From the NCBI GenBank assembly GCA_949825025.1, contig OX463781.1, positions 8,434,648-8,498,647 of the forward strand: a DNA stretch of 64,000 nucleotides, given 5' to 3'. The notes under the pieces were generated by a model. It ran no database searches. It saw only the letters and a program-made list of their open reading frames with translations, and was not told where the DNA came from. Shown piece by piece: positions 39,851 to 51,359 of this stretch; the stretch's first letter is position 1; each line of letters begins with the position of its first letter. Source of the stretch: Siphlonurus alternatus. Taxonomy: Eukaryota > Arthropoda > Insecta > Ephemeroptera > Siphlonuridae. The position numbers and the translations under genes are program-made.

Positions 39851-42800
39851 AAGATAAACTCTATATCAATCACATTAATACAATATATCAAAATCGTGGT
39901 GATACTCAATCATATTATAGTCTTATAGTAACTGGAAATTTTATTTTTGGTAATTAGGAAAATATGGAAAACATGTCATGTATTTACACTATATATCAAT
40001 CACATTAATATAAATATATCAAAATCACAGTGCTATTATTACTGACTGTGGATCATGGTCTTATGAAAGCCGGAAAATTTTCACTTGACACTACCATTCA
40101 ATCTAGGACTGAATCCGCCCAGCCATGCTCAGTGCGATGTTGCCGGTGCAATTGCCCTGCGGCTGTCTATATTTATTTAATTTTCATAAATTCAGGGGAT
40201 GGTCCGAAAACGGAAATTTACCCATTACTCGCATTAACATATTTTACAAAAACTTTTTATGCATTCCTGATTGCATTGTCCTATGTCTTTTTAAGGAAAT
40301 ATTGTATACAATATAGTTACCAAAAGTGTATCGTATTATACGAGCAGAACATGTCTACACTGATTAAATCAACACATTTAAACTGAATGAACGACATCTG
40401 ATGAAAAGATATACACTTTCAGGTGTTCTGTCATAAAGGATATAAAAGAAACATTTAGGCCTTATATGATCAAGAGCCATGCAATGTAGAATAAAATTGT
40501 TTTTGCTGCCTTAGACTTCATTTAATAAAACACTCTTTCCATTAGGAGCTGCTCCTGCAACCTGCGTATGCCACGGCCTAGGAAATGGAAATGAATCTTC
40601 AAATGACATCCTAAACTTCACATCCAATCTTGTTAATACTGTTTTGGAAGCCCTGTACCTACAAAACATATCAATACCTGTAATAAATAGCAACCTCACC
40701 GCAAGCATCACTGACCTATTTAATCATAGTATTCAACACGATGATATGCCCACTTTAGAAGATGAATTCCCGACAGACACTGAGAGTCAACCCAATAATC
40801 CTGAAAGCCCTAATTTACCACCTCCTGTTGATCCGTCTCCCCCTGAAAACCAACCCAATCCTGTAAACCCTAATTTACCACCTCCTGTTGATCCTTCACC
40901 CCCTGAAAGCCCTAATTTACCACCTCCTGTTGATCCGTCTCCCCCTGAAAATCAACCCAACCCTGAAAGCCCTAATTTACCACCTCCTGTTGATCCGTCT
41001 CCTCCTGAAAATCAACCCGATCCTGTAAACCCTAATTTACCACCTCCTGTTGATCCGTCTCCTCCTGAAAATCAACCCAATCCTGTAAACCCTAATTTAC
41101 CACCTCCTGTTGATCCTTCACCCCCTGAAAATCAACCCAATCCTGTAAACCCTAATTTACCACCTCCTGTTGATCCGTCTCCTCCTGAAAATCAACCCAA
41201 TCCTGTAAACCCTAATTTACCACCTCCTGTTGATCCTTCACCCCCTGAAAATCAACCCAATCCTGTAAACCCTAATTTACCACCTCCTGTTGATCCGTCT
41301 CCTCCTGAAAATCAACCCAATCCTGTAAACCCTAATTTACCACCTCCTGTTGATCCGTCTCCTCCTGAAAATCAACCCAATCCTGTAAACCCTAATTTAC
41401 CACCTCCTGTTGATCCTTCACCCCCTGAAAATCAACCCAATCCTGTAAACCCTAATTTACCACCTCCTGTTGATCCGTCTCCTCCTGAAAATCAACCCAA
41501 TCCTGTAAACCCTAATTTACCACCTCCTGTTGATCCTTCACCCCCTGAAAATCAACCCAATCCTGTAAACCCTAATTTACCACCTCCTGTTGATCCGTCT
41601 CCCCCTGAAAATCAACCCAATCCTGTAAACCCTAATTTACCACCTCCTGTTGATCCGTCTCCCCCTGAAAATCAACCCGATCCTGTAAACCCTAATTTAC
41701 CACCTCCTGTTGATCCGTCTCCCCCTGAAAATCAACCCGATCCTGTAAACCCTAATTTACCACCTCCTGTTGATCCGTCTCCCCCTGAAAATCAACCCAA
41801 TCCTGTAAACCCTAATTTACCACCTCCTGTTGATCCTTCACCCCCTGAAAATCAACCCAATCCTGTAAACCCTAATTTACCACCTCCTGTTGATCCGTCT
41901 CCCCCTGAAAATCAACCCGATCCTGTAAACCCTAATTTACCACCTCCTGTTGATCCGTCTCCCCCAGAAAATCAACCCGATCCTGTAAACCCTAATTTAC
42001 CACCTCCTGTTGATCCTTCACCCCCTGAAAATCAACCCAATCCTGTAAACCCTAATTTACCACCTCCTGTTGATCCTTCACCCCCTGAAAATCAACCCAG
42101 CCCTAAAAGCCCTAATTTACCACCTCCTGTTGATCCATCAACTGGGGGCTCAAACGTTCCTCCTGCCCCTAACAATCAACCTCCTCCTTTCCCACCATCT
42201 GCTCATGGTGGTAGTACTTGCCCTAATTACGTCATGAGAGATCCTATACAAGTCATACCTGAAACTGGTAGTGGAACATTCAAGTTTGAAAATGGAAAAT
42301 TGACAAGTAAGTAATTTTTTAAGTTAATATTTTGTAATGTATTCGTTCTTTAGTAAGAAATGCAACATTTAAAATTAGTTTTGATAAATGTGAAATTTTA
42401 ACACTAGATCCGGTGGAATACTTTCTTGTACTTTTCGTAATTTTGTTTTTTCTCCAGTCTGAATATTTTCATGTTTGTAAAATAAAACTTGATATGATAA
42501 TATGTATACATCTTTTTAGTAAATTTATTCTGTGAATGTCTACATTTTATTAATGTACATGTTATACAAATGTATATTTTCTTTTATTTTTAATACTATT
42601 TTTGTAAAAGAGTCTATATTTAAATAATTAGTATAATAATGTTGATTCATTAGGTCGGTTCGTCAATCAGAAAATAATCAATTATTTGATGCTCCTTATC
42701 TTCCCTGTACAGGAAGTTCATCTGATTTTTGCTTCACATATGAATTGATTTGACTGTGCACATACGAACAAACCTCCCGTTTGATAATTTTTTATAAAAT

Positions 42801-43148
42801 AGTTTTCGTAACTCAATATTGTTTATTTTCTTTTCAGTAACTCTGCCGATTAGCATCAACAGTACAGCTCAAATGGCATGTCCGTCAAACATAAATATAG
42901 TGAACGGTGAAGCCATGTTCGACATTTACCTGTTCCCACAAACACCTGAGCAGACGTCGTTAGATGATGGGTACAACGCGACTGAATATATGTACCCGGA
43001 CCCTGATGACAAGACCAAGTACATAGTGGCGTACAATGGAAGGGCTGATACCTTATTGTGTCCTGTGTGGAGAGAGAGCAATGGGACTGAAGAACGATTA
43101 GTTTACAATGATAGACTCAAAGCGTGTGATTACCCTAATACAGGGTAA
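38404..43148 (+). CDS. Secreted Pro-rich 20-residue-repeat protein with degenerate CBM14 domain
   Basis: Four exons: 38404-38440, 39599-39631, 40546-42306, 42838-43148 (TAA); junctions all phase 1; 713 residues. Exons 1-2 code the leader (MKSFLQEWCVFT then GLLLAGYVGNA). Exon 3 has a short N-glycosylated region (NESS, NFT, NIS, NLT), then about 23 copies of PNLPPPVDPSPPENQPNPVN-type repeats, then a spacer with one Cys. Exon 4 resembles a CBM14 domain (MYPDPDDKTKYIVAYN, LLC, LVYNDRLKACDYP), but only cysteines 1, 4 and 5 are visible. The repeat should form an extended polyproline-II rod. AATAAA 150 bp after the stop supports this end, although GGGTAAGC at the stop also looks like a splice donor. 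Probably extracellular or cuticular; function unknown. Confidence 0.8.
38587..38692. mobile_element. Small hairpin element in intron 1 of the Pro-rich gene
   Basis: ATCACCACCCTCTAGGAGTT at the left pairs with CCTAGAAAGCGGAGGGTGCT at the right. The inner arms CGACGGTTGACG and CATCAACCGTCG are near-perfect. About 105 bp. Confidence 0.65.
38868..39276. mobile_element. TTAA-flanked foldback MITE
   Basis: About 410 bp. The left end GGTAAAGATAACGCCAAACA runs on to GCTGTTCGACGTACTCCC; the right end is the reverse complement with few mismatches (GGTAGAGATAACTCCGAACA). Arms match for about 150 bp, including GCCTAAAAGCCA and TGGCTTTTAGGC. Both ends abut TTAA (38864-38867 and 39277-39280), the target site of piggyBac-type elements. 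No transposase. Confidence 0.75.
39404..39500. mobile_element. MITE, family A copy 4
   Basis: The left end is TTGGGCGCGATTCATGAAAT, then CCAGGTTTCTCACTAACCAC; the right end is TCTCATGAATCGCC. Lies in intron 1 of the Pro-rich gene, 99 bp before its second exon. Confidence 0.65.
39766..39849. repeat. (AAAT)n microsatellite, about 21 units
   Basis: 84 bp of TAAA/AAAT repeat in intron 2 of the Pro-rich gene. It is the complement of the TTTA array at 37257-37444, so the two are in inverted orientation. Confidence 0.95.
40807..42136 (+). repeat. 60-bp coding minisatellite, about 22-23 units
   Basis: From 40909 onward the period is exactly 60 bp for 20 successive units; the first units include one shortened copy. 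Units differ mostly by silent changes (GATCCGTCTCCTCCT, GATCCGTCTCCCCCT or GATCCTTCACCCCCT) and by Asn/Asp at one position. Variants alternate in blocks, indicating 120-bp or larger duplication steps. Confidence 0.97.
42652..42775. mobile_element. MITE, family C copy 1
   Basis: The left end is AGGTCGGTTCGTCAATCAGA then AAATAATCAATTATTTG; the right end is ACGAACAAACCT. A diverged relative of 48271-48403, in the last intron of the Pro-rich gene. Confidence 0.5.
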
Positions 43149-43298
43149 GCAACAACAGAACTGTTCCATATTTACATGTTTTTATCAAAATAAATTCAAC
43201 ACGAAATTAAGTTTTAAAAAGTAATATATAGGTTAAGTTATAATCATGCATACAGAAATTTTTAACGTTACTTTTTTATGTGATTTTTTTATCTATAA

Positions 43299-43304
43299 AA
43301 TAAA
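43299..43304 (+). terminator. Poly(A) signal of the Pro-rich gene
   Basis: AATAAA about 150 bp after the TAA at 43146-43148. Confidence 0.55.
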
Positions 43305-44339
43305 GGCTTTTTGTGTTTTTAATTCTTTAAATAAAATGATACAGTGAAAAAAAAAATCTGTAATTTTTTTCTAGCTTATAGCAATTGTAATTACAGCCAT
43401 TTCTTGTCCATTGCTTTTTCTTTTTTTGTTCTTGTTCTTAGTCCAGGATTTTTTTTTATAAATATTAATTGAAAAATAATTATATTTGCAATTCGATTTC
43501 TCAAATTTTCTTTTGATCTTTGAGCAGCTGTTTCAAAACGTCAACCCATTCTGTCAATAAATCACAATGAATGAGATTTAATACAATTAACTTTTTAATG
43601 GCACAGTTTTCGCCATATTTTTAGCCTATAATAATACATTATATAATATAAGATATAGATTTCTCGTTTTATAAAAGAAAAATCACAGTTCCGTGCTCGA
43701 TGTTTGTAATACAAGTATAACACTAGCAATTTATAATGCAGGCAGATTTTTTGAAAATTACCAATATTTCTAAGAAAAAATATATATATATAATTTTATA
43801 GAGGATATATTACTTTTAAAACATTTATTCTTAATAAATTTTATTGTTCTGCTAAAACATTTTTTAGAATTGAATAACTTTAACTGTATATTCAGTAAAA
43901 ATCATTGAACGTGATTACCTGTCATTGGTAATATGACTACTATGTATAAATAAATAAGTATATAATTTCGAATAAGACAAATAAATTTACCGTACACTGT
44001 ACTGCTTTAAAGATGAATTTTATTTTTTAAAAATTTATGATCTTTTGAAATTTCATCTGAATTATAATATATATCATATTTATTATTTAATATACTGTAA
44101 TTTGTTTAATTTACAGCTAAAAAAATCAAATTGGTAGACTGAGAAATGCAGTGCTTATTTTTAGTCTATTTTAGTATGTTTATCTTTCAAGAATGCCAAA
44201 ATGATTACATAACCACAATAATAGAGGATATTACAATGAGACTGCAATTATTAACGAGTACATAAATAAAAGTGGTCGTCATTCAGCTAATCTGGTCTAT
44301 TTGATGACTCAGATTGCATCAGATAAGCAGGTGAGACGA
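43305..44339. other. Intergenic AT-rich DNA
   Basis: No gene recognised. I looked for an additional exon of the Pro-rich gene supplying cysteine 6 and found none. Confidence 0.55.
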
Positions 44340-44345
44340 TATAAG
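44340..44345 (+). promoter_or_regulatory. TATA box of the CBM14 gene at 44391
   Basis: ACGATATAAGCG, with an initiator-like GTCAGGTT about 30 bp downstream (near 44371) and the ATG at 44391. Confidence 0.6.
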
Positions 44346-44390
44346 CGAGCGTGTGACACTGGGGGCTCAAGTCAGGTTCTGATAGCAGCA

Positions 44391-46578
44391 ATGAAGTCTC
44401 TCGTTGCCCTCTTCATGATCGGTAAGTTGAAGCAAAATTGGTAACAATGGTTTTAGTGCTCTTAATAGAACATAAAAAAAAAAAAAATGATAAATTCATT
44501 GACAGTTTGGACTTAAGTTTAGACAATTAATTTACATGCTTTTGAATATACAGCTCAAAGGAACTAAAATATCCAGATTTTTTATTTCTGTGGAGGTAAG
44601 AACAAAACCCAGTATAAATTTGTCAAATAGCTTTTGATCACCATGCACATATCCATACAGATCACGTGACAACGGTAAGCATAATATGGTGCTATTCCGA
44701 GGAGCAAGCAGTGTTATGATTTCTACTTTGTAATCCTAATATATGTGTGCTTATTCATTTTAACCTTAATTATTTGTGAATTTCATATTTATTGCAAGAT
44801 CAAAACTGGTATGACCATTCTCTAAACATTTAAATTTTTACATGTTTAATATCAATAAATATAATCGTTGTCAAAAATGTAAAAAAATAAATGTTTGGAG
44901 ATAGCACACTTAAATTATAATAAGTGCATTTTTTTCATTTTCAACAAGTTTTTACTGTTCTATTCAGCTGAAAATGTTAGTATACGAATATAGTTTGTAA
45001 ATAAAATTGAAAACTAAAACAAATGTAAAAAACACGCATACCTTGTCGTAGAATGTAAATCTGTAAGAATGTACTCTTGATCATTGCACGTTTATATGAT
45101 AGTTATATAGTGCTAAAATCTTATTTTTTTCTACAAATTAAAAAAAAAAGATTTTTTTCTGAAGGCACTATGCAATGACAAGCTTCAACTTAAAAATGCC
45201 GCAGCGCCGCATTCTGACATCGCTCCATAAGGTTTGTTAGGAGAAAAATCTTATTTATTTTTTCATTCAAATTCTATGCTGCACAAAATCTCGAATATTT
45301 TTTATGTCGTGTAAAGTGATCTTTCCCGTGGCTCATATGAATTATTAATCTTGCCCTTCATAAGAACCACCGAAAAAAATTAAAAACCAGGTACCGCTGG
45401 GTTAAAGGATAGGAAGCTTGATAGAACATGTCGTCGCGCGCAGTTCACGCGCTAGATTTTCATTGGCTGAGAGAATTGTGTCGTCAATGTTAAAGCTTCT
45501 CATTAACTATTTTTCTTGATGCAGGTCTGTTCCTCGCATACTGCGGCTCTAGCGGTAAGTTCCATCTAGTTTCTAGTGCTATATGAACATAATATACTTA
45601 ATTTCATTACAAACAGTAAGATTCAATAAGCCGTAAAATAATTTAGACAACACTAATTAAGGATGTCAAAGAAAAATACTCATTGGATATTTAAGATTGT
45701 TGCTCATCATGAATGCTTATAAACAAAAAAGCAGTAAAACTCTTGCTAAGATTTAAAGTTTACACGACATGGTATATAATGTAAATTTTACTGTCATAAA
45801 CATGTTTAATAAGCCTAAATTTTTTATTTTTTTCAATTTTCAACACATCTTCTATAAAAAAGAAAATAAATTTGTTTTTATTGTACATTGTCTTTTTTTC
45901 TATATAGATACTAAATTTTATTAATGTACAATACCCTATTATAAAATTTACAGTTATAATATATAATTGTTATATCTTATATATTAAGTCAGGTCTAGCA
46001 CTGCATATATTTTTTGTTTTCAATATCACCGTAATTATGTATTTAAAAAAACGGTGGAATTTTTTAATCATTCATATTGATCATCAAACTTTTATTTTAT
46101 TAACTGACATAAAATTAGACTCTTTAACTTATTAACTCCAATAATTTTAAATATGATTCTGTAAAAATATTCACTATACTTCATATACACAATGGGTTTC
46201 TGTCTAAAGTTAGATCATGGCAGATAGAAAAGCTATATTTGTAATATGGCAGTAGTCCGATCGCTCAATATTGACTGACAGCCGTGGACTTAAGATGTTC
46301 TTTTGTGTTCACAGGAGCCCAGGAGGAAACCACAGACGTTACCCGTGAGTATGACGTCATCACAATCACTGCTCAGATAATCCTCATTATTAAACTGTTG
46401 AAATTTGAAAGCTAAATTTAGCTTTAATACACACTTAGAAATTACGATACGGTGAACGGTGTTACAATGGAGAACCTATAATAACTCAAATTTTGTTACT
46501 GCAGAAATAGATGGAGGGTGCAAAGTTATGTTACTCCGATGTTTTTCAGATTTTTTGGAGATCGGAAATTTTTTCTTT

Positions 46579-46661
<83 letters not shown>

Positions 46662-49193
46662 AAAATCAATTTTCTAACACAACGAAACAGAACTCCATAA
46701 TAAAAGGATAAGACTTTGCCACTGCAAAACTGAACTTTCAATAATTTTTTTTAAAAATAGTTCCCGGGCTCTAAAGGCTCTGAACAAAATCAGAGTGACC
46801 CTTTACTCATTTCTGCAATAAAAGTTCTGAGGTCAGTTGCGGTTTGTGTTAACTTATATTATTGGATTTCTTACACGTTTTGCTATTATTTTCCTTGAAA
46901 ACAGTTTAATAAATCTTCAACTTATTATTTCAAAATTTGTTAACTTAACATAATAATCTCTTTTGACGTGGATTGACTATACTGTTTGCATTTTATAACG
47001 CCATTTAAAATGTATTATTTGCTTGTGAACTTGACTATAATGAAGATACGTCGCAATTAAACATTGTTTAAATGGACCTTGTGTGTCATTTTTTTTATAG
47101 GAATAAATTTAATATTCTCCAAATTGAGAAATGTACCTTAATTTTAATGTAATAGTGGAGTTAATATTTCTGTAAAGGACTGTACGCTGGAGTGGTGACG
47201 CACGTCTTTAGTCTTGCTGCTCAAGTCTCTCTCGTGCTCTTAACGTGTTGGCCCTCGGCATTCCTTGTTAAACCCTTCACCGAAGAAAAGCTTTGCCGAG
47301 GAAGCCTTAAGTACATTCAATGTCAAAACGATAGTAATTTCCTTCATTAACATCTCAAGCACTAAAATTCTAAAATTTTAATACAATATAAATTCTTCTT
47401 CGAAATGAGAGTCAATGTTTTAATTTATACTGCAATTGATAGGTTAAAATTGTCATTCAGATGAGTTGCACACTTTATTCACTTTGTAGACGAGATAAGG
47501 TATTCGTCTAGCTCTATCATGTAATCCTGAAGTTAGAATCAATTCAAAAAAGGGAGTTACATTTTCAGCAAGAATATCAAAGTAACTTCCAACTCCGTTT
47601 TTGCTGAAAAAGCTAATAAAATGCCTAAAAAAATAAATGTATAAACATAAATACAAATTGTAACATCAATCTCTCTTACAAAAATTACATACGCCATAAA
47701 TATGAGGGCTTATTGTTGTAAATTACAGAAATCAACAAACAGGTTTTACCATTTGAAAAGATGAAAAACGGATGAGATTATTAAATAAATATGTCTCACT
47801 TTGATCGTCAGGCATTCATCTATTACACCGTAAATTCATGGCACATATCAAGACACTTTCTCTTTACAACTTACCGTAATCTAAATTTGTTTTGTTTCAG
47901 CATCTCCCACACCGTCCGCATGGTTTGAGGTAAATAACTTAATCTTACAATTTACCAATTTCACGCAACAACACTAAAATTTTGAGAACCGGCTATCTGA
48001 ATTGTAATCTGCATCAGAAATAGATGCTCTAAAACTAGTAGACTTTTCAGAAAACAAATAAGCGAGAGATATTAAATAAATTTTAAAAAGAAGTGTGCGT
48101 TTGTCATCTTTTTTTTTTTTTAAAGACGTCAAGTACTGTACACATCATAGAAAGAAGAATTCCTTTTTTATATAGTTATAATAATATATAAAAATTAAAA
48201 TTTAAAATTAAAAATTAAATTAAAAAAAAAAAAAAAGAATTTAATTTAAATTTTAAATTTTGCAAAAATAAGGTCTGTTCGTAAATGTAAATACATAATC
48301 AGAAAGAATCGATTATTTGTGATGAACCTTCTGTACATGAAACATAAGGTTCGATCATCATAAATAATCGATTCTTTCTGATTGTGTATTTACGAACAGA
48401 CCTATAGTTTATTTGAATGCCCCTCAAGTGATGTTCTGCTCACATTTTTTTGCCGACTCATTCTGTACATGCAACAGCTGACGTGATTAAAAATTAAAAA
48501 AAAAATACTGTTGATGGGGAAAAAATGCTGCAATTAAATTTATTTTCTTTAATTTGACTAAAAATTTTATTATGGGTACGTCTCTGGACAAATCTAAAAG
48601 CATAATTTGCAATGCTTCCTTCCTTGTGTAAACTCAAAGACATTATTTAGACATTATACTGGGAGAACGGCCTAGGACAACTTATTGAAGAACCTCGATA
48701 CTTGAAAATTCTCGCCAACCTTCGGGGAAGTCGGCTAAATGAGCCACGTGCTCGGGCGCTCGGGCGGTTTCTTTGAGGACTTCAAAGATTTGACAGCTTG
48801 ATAGATGGCTAATAAAGCGCATCTTTGACCGCGGTATCTTTGTAGCTGACTCTAGGCCAATCAAATGCGCTAGAAAAGTAAAGGTCGTGACGTCATAAGG
48901 TTGAGGAAATGGTGGCGCGTTGGCGGCAAAAAAGTTAGGCCATCCTCTTGTATATAGTCCTTGGTGTAAACTAATTGTTGGTGTGAGTTTACTTGCTAGT
49001 AACTTACGTATTATCATTACAGTGCCCTGAGATCAACGGGATCTTCAGCCATCCTTATGACTGCCAAAAGTACTTCGTATGTGATAGCAACAATGCATGG
49101 ATGTTTCGCTGCCCAGGGGGTCTATATTTCGACGAGAAGGACGGGATTTGCGACTACCCCGAAAATGTGGATTGCAAGGCTACACCCACGTAA
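44391..49193 (+). CDS. Short secreted single-domain chitin-binding protein (CBM14), five exons
   Basis: Exons 44391-44421, 45525-45554, 46315-46344, 47901-47929, 49023-49193 (TAA). The first three junctions are phase 1 and the last is phase 0; 96 residues. The leader is split over two exons (MKSLVALFMI then GLFLAYCGSSG), followed by a short acidic and Thr/Pro-rich linker (AQEETTDVTPSPTPSAWFE) on two 29-30-bp exons. The last exon is a textbook domain: C at ECPEING, SHPYDC, YFVC, FRC, GICDYP and NVDC, six cysteines with conserved aromatics. Of the cluster it is the one closest to the canonical peritrophin-A consensus. A TATA box and an AATAAA frame the model. Confidence 0.85.
46482..46835. mobile_element. 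Foldback MITE, family B copy 4, split by (TA)n
   Basis: The left arm is TTACTGCAGAAATAGATGGA then GGGTGCAAAGTTATG; the right arm ends with TTTCTGCAATAAAAGTTCTG then AGGTC. A TA run at 46579-46657 has expanded inside. It lies in an intron of the gene at 44391-49193. Confidence 0.65.
48271..48403. mobile_element. MITE, family C copy 2 (near-perfect hairpin)
   Basis: The left end AGGTCTGTTCGTAAATGTAA runs into ATACATAATCAGAAAGAATCG; the right end is its reverse complement with about two mismatches. It is flanked by ATA on both sides. It lies in the last intron of the gene at 44391-49193. Confidence 0.75.
48660..48960. other. Unexplained GC-richer island in an intron
   Basis: A 300-bp stretch with balanced base composition, an E-box-like CACGTG, CCAATC and TGACGTCA motifs, and a 111-codon open frame on the minus strand that I do not recognise. 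It ends about 60 bp before the CBM14 exon at 49023. It could be an alternative promoter or an old repeat. Confidence 0.35.
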
Positions 49194-49197
49194 CTCA

Positions 49198-49203
49198 AAT
49201 AAA
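49198..49203 (+). terminator. Poly(A) signal of the CBM14 gene at 44391
   Basis: AATAAA starts 5 bp after the stop codon, so the 3' UTR would be very short. Confidence 0.6.
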
Positions 49204-50530
49204 GGCAAGTTTAACTTTAAATAGGAAGGTTTTCTTGCATGTTCTCTCTAATAACTAATTGTAACTCAGTAATATCTGATGATAAAATTTTTGATGTTAT
49301 TTCTTCCTGTGATTTTATTTCATTTTTACGATATTGTGATATATTTTGTAGCAATTTTTTCTGTATTTTATAAAAACATTAATAACTATCATGTAATTAT
49401 CTTATCTAAGGTCTCAGTTTATTGTAATATATATATATATATGTATATATATATTATATATTGTATTATATGATGTTTGGGTTTAGTTGATAAGACTGTC
49501 TAGTCCTGACTACGCCTTTTTTTTTTACAAATAAGGTCATTTATTATTATTATTAAATTTTATAAAAAGGGTATCGACTTATCAAAATTCAAAATCTCTT
49601 TTTTTTATTAATAAAATTAAATAATTATTCTGCTCTGATATAGGAATTAAAAAATAATGTTATACGTATAATATATAATGTATATATTACTTTGTCTTAA
49701 AACCTGGAAAAAACCTATACCCTTTTCCTAATATATAATTGTATACTGTATAAGTATTTATACACAAATACAAAGTATTAAAGCTTTGTTAATATAATAT
49801 AAATTTGACAGAAATTTAAGCTATATAAATTAGACTGTATTAAAGAATTAATCAATAAACAATATCATATTAAAACTATACTGTTGAAATAAATTACTGA
49901 AATTTTATTCAAAAAAATATTGTGAAATTTATATTTTGTAATATTTTTTTTTAAATACAAATCTAAAGGATATTCAACAACTTTTTAGTGTTTCAGTAAC
50001 AGTCTTCTTAAATGAAGAAAAATAAAACCATCACTTCCTTTCGTTTTCTCTGTTCGACATACATGGTATTATTTTCTATTATTGCTGCTTATGTGGCTTC
50101 ACTCTCAACACATACATAAAATTTAAAAAAATATATAAAATAAAATATAATTAAGTTTTGAAAGACACTCCTTAATTTTTTCAAACATCAGCCTTAATAC
50201 CATCCATATATTTATAATAGTAATAAAATATTGGTTTTGAATTTTTAAATAAAAAAAAAACTAACTAAATCTAAATTATATTATTTACATATTAAATTTT
50301 CTTACAGAATTAAATTTATTCGTATTAAAACCCAGCAGACAAGAAAAATTTCGTGTTCTTAAAAAAACGAAATCATTCCTTTTTTCAATACACTTTAATC
50401 AAGATAGAGTTGTAAAGATTCATTGAAGCTTGTAAGGGTATAAGATTGAATGGACGTGATTGAGACGCGAGTGCTTGAATGGAGAAGAGGAGGAGGGGGG
50501 ATCCAAGATCATCAGTGAGTGTGAGGTTAG
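49204..50530. other. Intergenic AT-rich DNA
   Basis: TA-rich, with no gene recognised. A TATAAG motif at 50439-50444 and a TCAGTGAGTG initiator-like site near 50513 lie ahead of the candidate small gene. Confidence 0.5.
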
Positions 50531-51359
50531 ATGTTGAGAAATATTGGTACTTCATCATCAGTTGTGGCTTTTATGGCTGGTAAGCTGCTGAAGCGTTCTT
50601 GTCGGGTCTCCCAACTGTTATAATTTCATTATATTTATATAAAAAAAATGTAAAACCTTGCCTGGAGGAGATTTTTTTATACGATTGAAAAGTTAAATGT
50701 TAAAGAATGTAACAGATATATTATCCGAAGATGTGGATGTGATGTACTTTATATATTTAATTAATCTTTTGCATTGAAGATCATTGTTTGAATTCAAAAC
50801 TATATTTTGAATGAAAAATTATATTAATTCATTGTAATTGGCATAGACTTTGAATTGAACATACATTGATATAAAATTTTACAAAATATTGAACCAAATT
50901 TGAAATACATGTGATTTTAATGTTACAAAAGACTATATATTACATCACGCGGGTCTTACGTTTAGCTTATTGGTTTCTATCAGTCTCTGCAGCAACATAC
51001 ATATTAGTTTCACACTGCTGCATCTCTTGAGACCTTATGTCAATTTTATCACACTATTCGTTTTTTTGCTAGAAACTTGTGACTACACATGGATATCTTG
51101 TTTACTGTATATTAAATCAATACAAATAAATAAATTACCTCTGAGGAGGCTATGTTCTTATGTTTTGATTCGCAGTAACAAACACACAGGGTTTGTAATT
51201 GGAAATAAGGATTGAAAGATTTAAAAATTTTAATACAACGAAAATTTGATGTATGTTTAATTTTAATTTGATTTTGTTTCAGGATTCACTGAACTCCAAT
51301 CAACTGTACTTGAAACCAATTTTGATCTTAAATTTCCTTGTACACTTCAACTGAAATAA
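50531..51359 (+). CDS. Candidate two-exon secreted short peptide (41 residues)
   Basis: Exon 1 at 50531-50579 codes MLRNIGTSSSVVAFMA and ends with the donor G|GTAAGC. Exon 2 at 51283-51359 follows TTTGTTTCAG and codes GFTELQSTVLETNFDLKFPC then TLQLK and a TAA. The phase-1 junction and leader-like first exon match the neighbouring chitin-binding genes. There is only one cysteine and no domain. It may be a truncated family member, a real short peptide, or a chance pairing of splice sites. Confidence 0.3.

Noticed and set aside
48682..49017. 111-codon minus-strand open frame
   Set aside because: No recognised motif and it overlaps the intron end of a well-supported plus-strand gene.
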